Below, piece after piece: positions 6,678 through 8,439 of a stretch of DNA of 8,439 nt (the first letter of the stretch is position 1; each line of letters opens with the position of its first letter). The position numbers and the translations under genes are program-made. Below the pieces are notes generated by a model. That model searched no databases and had not been told where the DNA came from. It saw nothing but the letters and a program-made list of their open reading frames with translations. Origin of the DNA: DATEMK01 sp035275625. GTDB taxonomy: Bacteria > Bacteroidota > Bacteroidia > AKYH767-A > OLB10. The stretch is from the NCBI GenBank assembly GCA_035275625.1, contig DATEMK010000385.1, positions 1-8,439 of the forward strand, read 5' to 3'.

Positions 6678-7469
6678 TTGGATGCGCTTCATAAAATATT
6701 AAATACTTACGAACCCATTTCTCTCGAAGAAATGGACAGCGTGATGCTGATGGACCGGATGGATTCCAAATATGTTTTCAGGCAGGACAGATTAGAAGCA
6801 TTTCTTGAGCAAATAAAAAATTCTTACCGCGTGCTGGAAGTAAACGGGCATCGCATCAGCAGGTATGAATCTATTTATTTCGACACCAAAAGTTTTGATT
6901 TGTATCATCTTCATCATAATGACCGCTCCAACCGTTATAAAATCCGTTTCAGAAAATATGTGGAATCGGGTCTGAATTTTTTTGAAATTAAATTTAAAAA
7001 TAACAAAGGCCGCACCGTAAAAAAACGCATCATGCATCCGCTGATGGAAGAAACCATCCGGGGAAATACTGAAAAATTTCTCCATGACCGGACCCATTTA
7101 ACATCAGATCAGCTGGAAGCAAAGTTGTGGATTAATTTTTTTCGCATCACATTGGTAAACCGGTTTTCACCCGAACGCGTTACTGTTGACCTCCATTTAA
7201 ATTTCAGGAATAACGGAACAGAAAAAACCATTCACAATATAGTGATTGCCGAAACCAAGCAGGAAAAAAGCGCACGCTCTGAATTTGTACGGTTAATGAA
7301 ACAAAATCACATCATTGAAGGGTCATTGAGCAAATATTGCTATGGCATTTCCAGCTTATTCACTGAATTAAAAAATAACAATTTCAAACCACAGATTAAA
7401 CGATTTAATAAATTAATTCATGCTACTTCTACAGAGTTTAACAAACGAAACAGCCGGTACTGCATTTGA
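6678..7469 (+). CDS. VTC domain protein, putative polyphosphate polymerase
   Basis: 263 residues starting at TTG (6678), 2 nt after the previous stop. No in-frame ATG precedes the conserved ILNTYEPISLEEMDSVMLMDR opening, so TTG is the likely start. The whole protein is a VTC catalytic domain, the tunnel fold of yeast Vtc4 that makes inorganic polyphosphate from ATP. Basic and acidic tunnel residues are in place: MDSKYVF (Lys31), YFDT (67-70), YKIRFRKY (Arg90, Arg92), FFEIKFK (Glu103, Lys105), GRTVKKR (111-117), LVNRFSPERVTVDLHL (Arg162), IAETK (Glu192, Lys194) and SLSKYCYG (Lys219). There is no signal peptide, SPX domain or membrane segment, so it should be cytosolic. The last 50 nt overlap the DUF4956 gene, which suggests translational coupling. 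Polymerase activity is inferred; some family members might use another substrate. Confidence 0.9.
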   Translation: MDALHKILNTYEPISLEEMDSVMLMDRMDSKYVFRQDRLEAFLEQIKNSYRVLEVNGHRISRYESIYFDTKSFDLYHLHHNDRSNRYKIRFRKYVESGLNFFEIKFKNNKGRTVKKRIMHPLMEETIRGNTEKFLHDRTHLTSDQLEAKLWINFFRITLVNRFSPERVTVDLHLNFRNNGTEKTIHNIVIAETKQEKSARSEFVRLMKQNHIIEGSLSKYCYGISSLFTELKNNNFKPQIKRFNKLIHATSTEFNKRNSRYCI

Positions 7470-8040
7470 ACTGTTCGAAAAACTATCACCTAAATTTTTC
7501 CTGCGTCTTGCTGTAAATATCCTTTCTGTTTTTGTTTTAATCCGCTTTATTTATTTTCCCATTTACCGGAGCCGGGAGTACGTCTTTACTTTTTTTATTT
7601 TCAACCTGATTATTTTTCTCATTACTTACCTGTTAAATAAAGTAGAGATCAGCATGGGTGCGGCTTTTGGATTGTTTGCCGTATTTTCAATGCTGCGTTA
7701 TCGTACGGAAGACATTTCGATAAAAGATATGACCTATCTTTTTTTGGTCATTGCAATGGGTCTTATCTGTGCTGTCAGCAAAGGAAACTGGGACGAGCTT
7801 ACACTTTTAAATATTATCATTCTCGCAATTACCTACCTGCTTGAAAGCAGGATCCTGATGAAAAAGGAGGTAAGTAAAATTGTTTTATATGAAAACATTG
7901 AGCTGATAAAACCTGAAAAGCAAGCAGAGCTGGTTGCTGATCTTGAAAGCCGGATGGGAGTGAAGATCAATCATGTTACGATAGGCAGGTTAGATTTTCT
8001 GAGAGATTCAGCACAATTGCACGTTTATTATTATGAATAA
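7420..8040 (+). CDS. DUF4956 inner-membrane protein
   Basis: 206 residues. It matches DUF4956, a family of unknown function often found next to VTC domain genes. Hydrophobic segments lie at about 27-48, 54-73, 78-92 (shorter), 105-120 and 128-145. The conserved core is FAVFSMLRYRTEDISIKDMTYLFLVIAMG (86-114), where the RYRTE and IK-MTYLF elements are characteristic. A soluble C-terminal tail of about 60 residues (148-206) has an alpha/beta look (VLYENIELI, ELVADLESRMGVKINHVTIG). The ATG at 7420 lies 50 nt inside the VTC gene; no later ATG precedes the first membrane segment, so the overlap is accepted. The likely role is as membrane partner or conduit for the VTC product, by analogy with the membrane subunits of the yeast VTC complex. 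This is inference. Confidence 0.88.
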   Translation: MLLLQSLTNETAGTAFELFEKLSPKFFLRLAVNILSVFVLIRFIYFPIYRSREYVFTFFIFNLIIFLITYLLNKVEISMGAAFGLFAVFSMLRYRTEDISIKDMTYLFLVIAMGLICAVSKGNWDELTLLNIIILAITYLLESRILMKKEVSKIVLYENIELIKPEKQAELVADLESRMGVKINHVTIGRLDFLRDSAQLHVYYYE

Positions 8041-8439
8041 AATATTTTATCAACTGCTTTTTGTTTGCTTGTTTTATTTAAAAATACCAGTTGCCTTTTC
8101 CCAGGTCAAAGATGCCGGATTATGGTCAAGCGTGAACCTGGAAAAAAAAATAACACAGAAATTAACAGCCGGTCTCAGCGAAGAATTGCGGTTTAACGAA
8201 AACATTACTGAGCTTGGAACAGCATTTACTGAAATAGGCGTTGATTATAAATTTTATAAATTCGTCTCTCTCGGAATAAGCTATCGCTTCATTCAGAAAA
8301 GAAGAGTGGATGATTTTTATAGTACCCGGCACAGGTACAATATTGATTTATCTTTAAAGTATAAAATAAAAAAAATAAGCGTGTCCTTACGTGAAAGATT
8401 TCAGACACAATATGCAGATGTGAATACAAGCGAAGATGG
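8033..8439 (+). CDS. DUF2490 outer-membrane beta-barrel protein (partial, 3' end missing)
   Basis: The ATG at 8033 overlaps the DUF4956 stop by 8 nt, and the frame stays open for 135 codons to the window edge. A signal peptide covers about 1-23 (MNKIFYQLLFVCLFYLKIPV, then AFS before Gln24). The mature part matches the start of DUF2490: DAGLWSSVNLEKKITQKLTAGLSEELRF, then TEIGVDYKFYKFVSLGISYRFI and RHRYNIDLSLKYK. Alternating residues in strand-length blocks with short turns indicate an outer-membrane beta-barrel. As the last visible gene of the operon it would supply the outer-membrane component. The family has no firmly assigned function that I know of. Confidence 0.85.
   Translation, partial: MNKIFYQLLFVCLFYLKIPVAFSQVKDAGLWSSVNLEKKITQKLTAGLSEELRFNENITELGTAFTEIGVDYKFYKFVSLGISYRFIQKRRVDDFYSTRHRYNIDLSLKYKIKKISVSLRERFQTQYADVNTSED

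Noticed and set aside
1..8439. CRISPR arrays, tRNA or rRNA genes, insertion sequences, attachment sites
   Set aside because: I saw no direct-repeat/spacer array, no cloverleaf or rRNA-like stretch, no transposase and no terminal inverted repeats.

Overview
The window comes from an AT-rich member of the phylum Bacteroidota. Three things point there. Two proteins end in a type A type IX secretion (T9SS) sorting domain. Most genes start without a Shine-Dalgarno sequence, and two starts have a TAnnTTTG box of the Bacteroidota -7 type just upstream. The protein families themselves (lamin-tail/CotH, DUF547, DUF4956, DUF2490) are also common in that phylum. I cannot name a genus.

Layout. (1) Positions 1-780, minus strand: a secreted glutathione-peroxidase-like protein with a C-terminal T9SS sorting domain, cut by the left window edge. 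(2) 781-1047: a divergent intergenic region with an 11-bp inverted repeat and a -7-type box facing each way. (3) 1048-2787, plus: an exported protein joining a DUF547 domain, a low-complexity linker and a probable outer-membrane beta-barrel. (4) 2956-5487, plus: a large cell-surface protein with lamin-tail, chitobiase-C-like, CotH kinase-like, InlB-repeat-like and T9SS sorting domains. (5) 5595-5627: a strong terminator-type hairpin. (6) 5675 to the right edge, plus: a tight five-gene operon of a small lipoprotein, a secreted 26-residue-repeat protein, a VTC-type polyphosphate polymerase domain protein, a DUF4956 membrane protein and a DUF2490 outer-membrane protein cut by the window edge. Gaps within this operon are 17, 2, -50 and -8 nt.

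How the genes may work together. CotH-type proteins (ATP-dependent protein kinases in the Bacillus spore coat), VTC domains (ATP to polyphosphate) and DUF4956 membrane proteins are known to me as recurring neighbours in bacteria, but I know of no settled joint function. Here the set spans every compartment: the VTC enzyme in the cytoplasm, DUF4956 in the inner membrane, the lipoprotein and repeat protein in the periplasm or envelope, DUF2490 in the outer membrane and the CotH protein on the surface. A trans-envelope phosphate or polyphosphate-linked surface system is a reasonable hypothesis but is inference. This locus is the best candidate here for an undescribed system. The peroxidase and the DUF547-barrel protein look like independent envelope genes.
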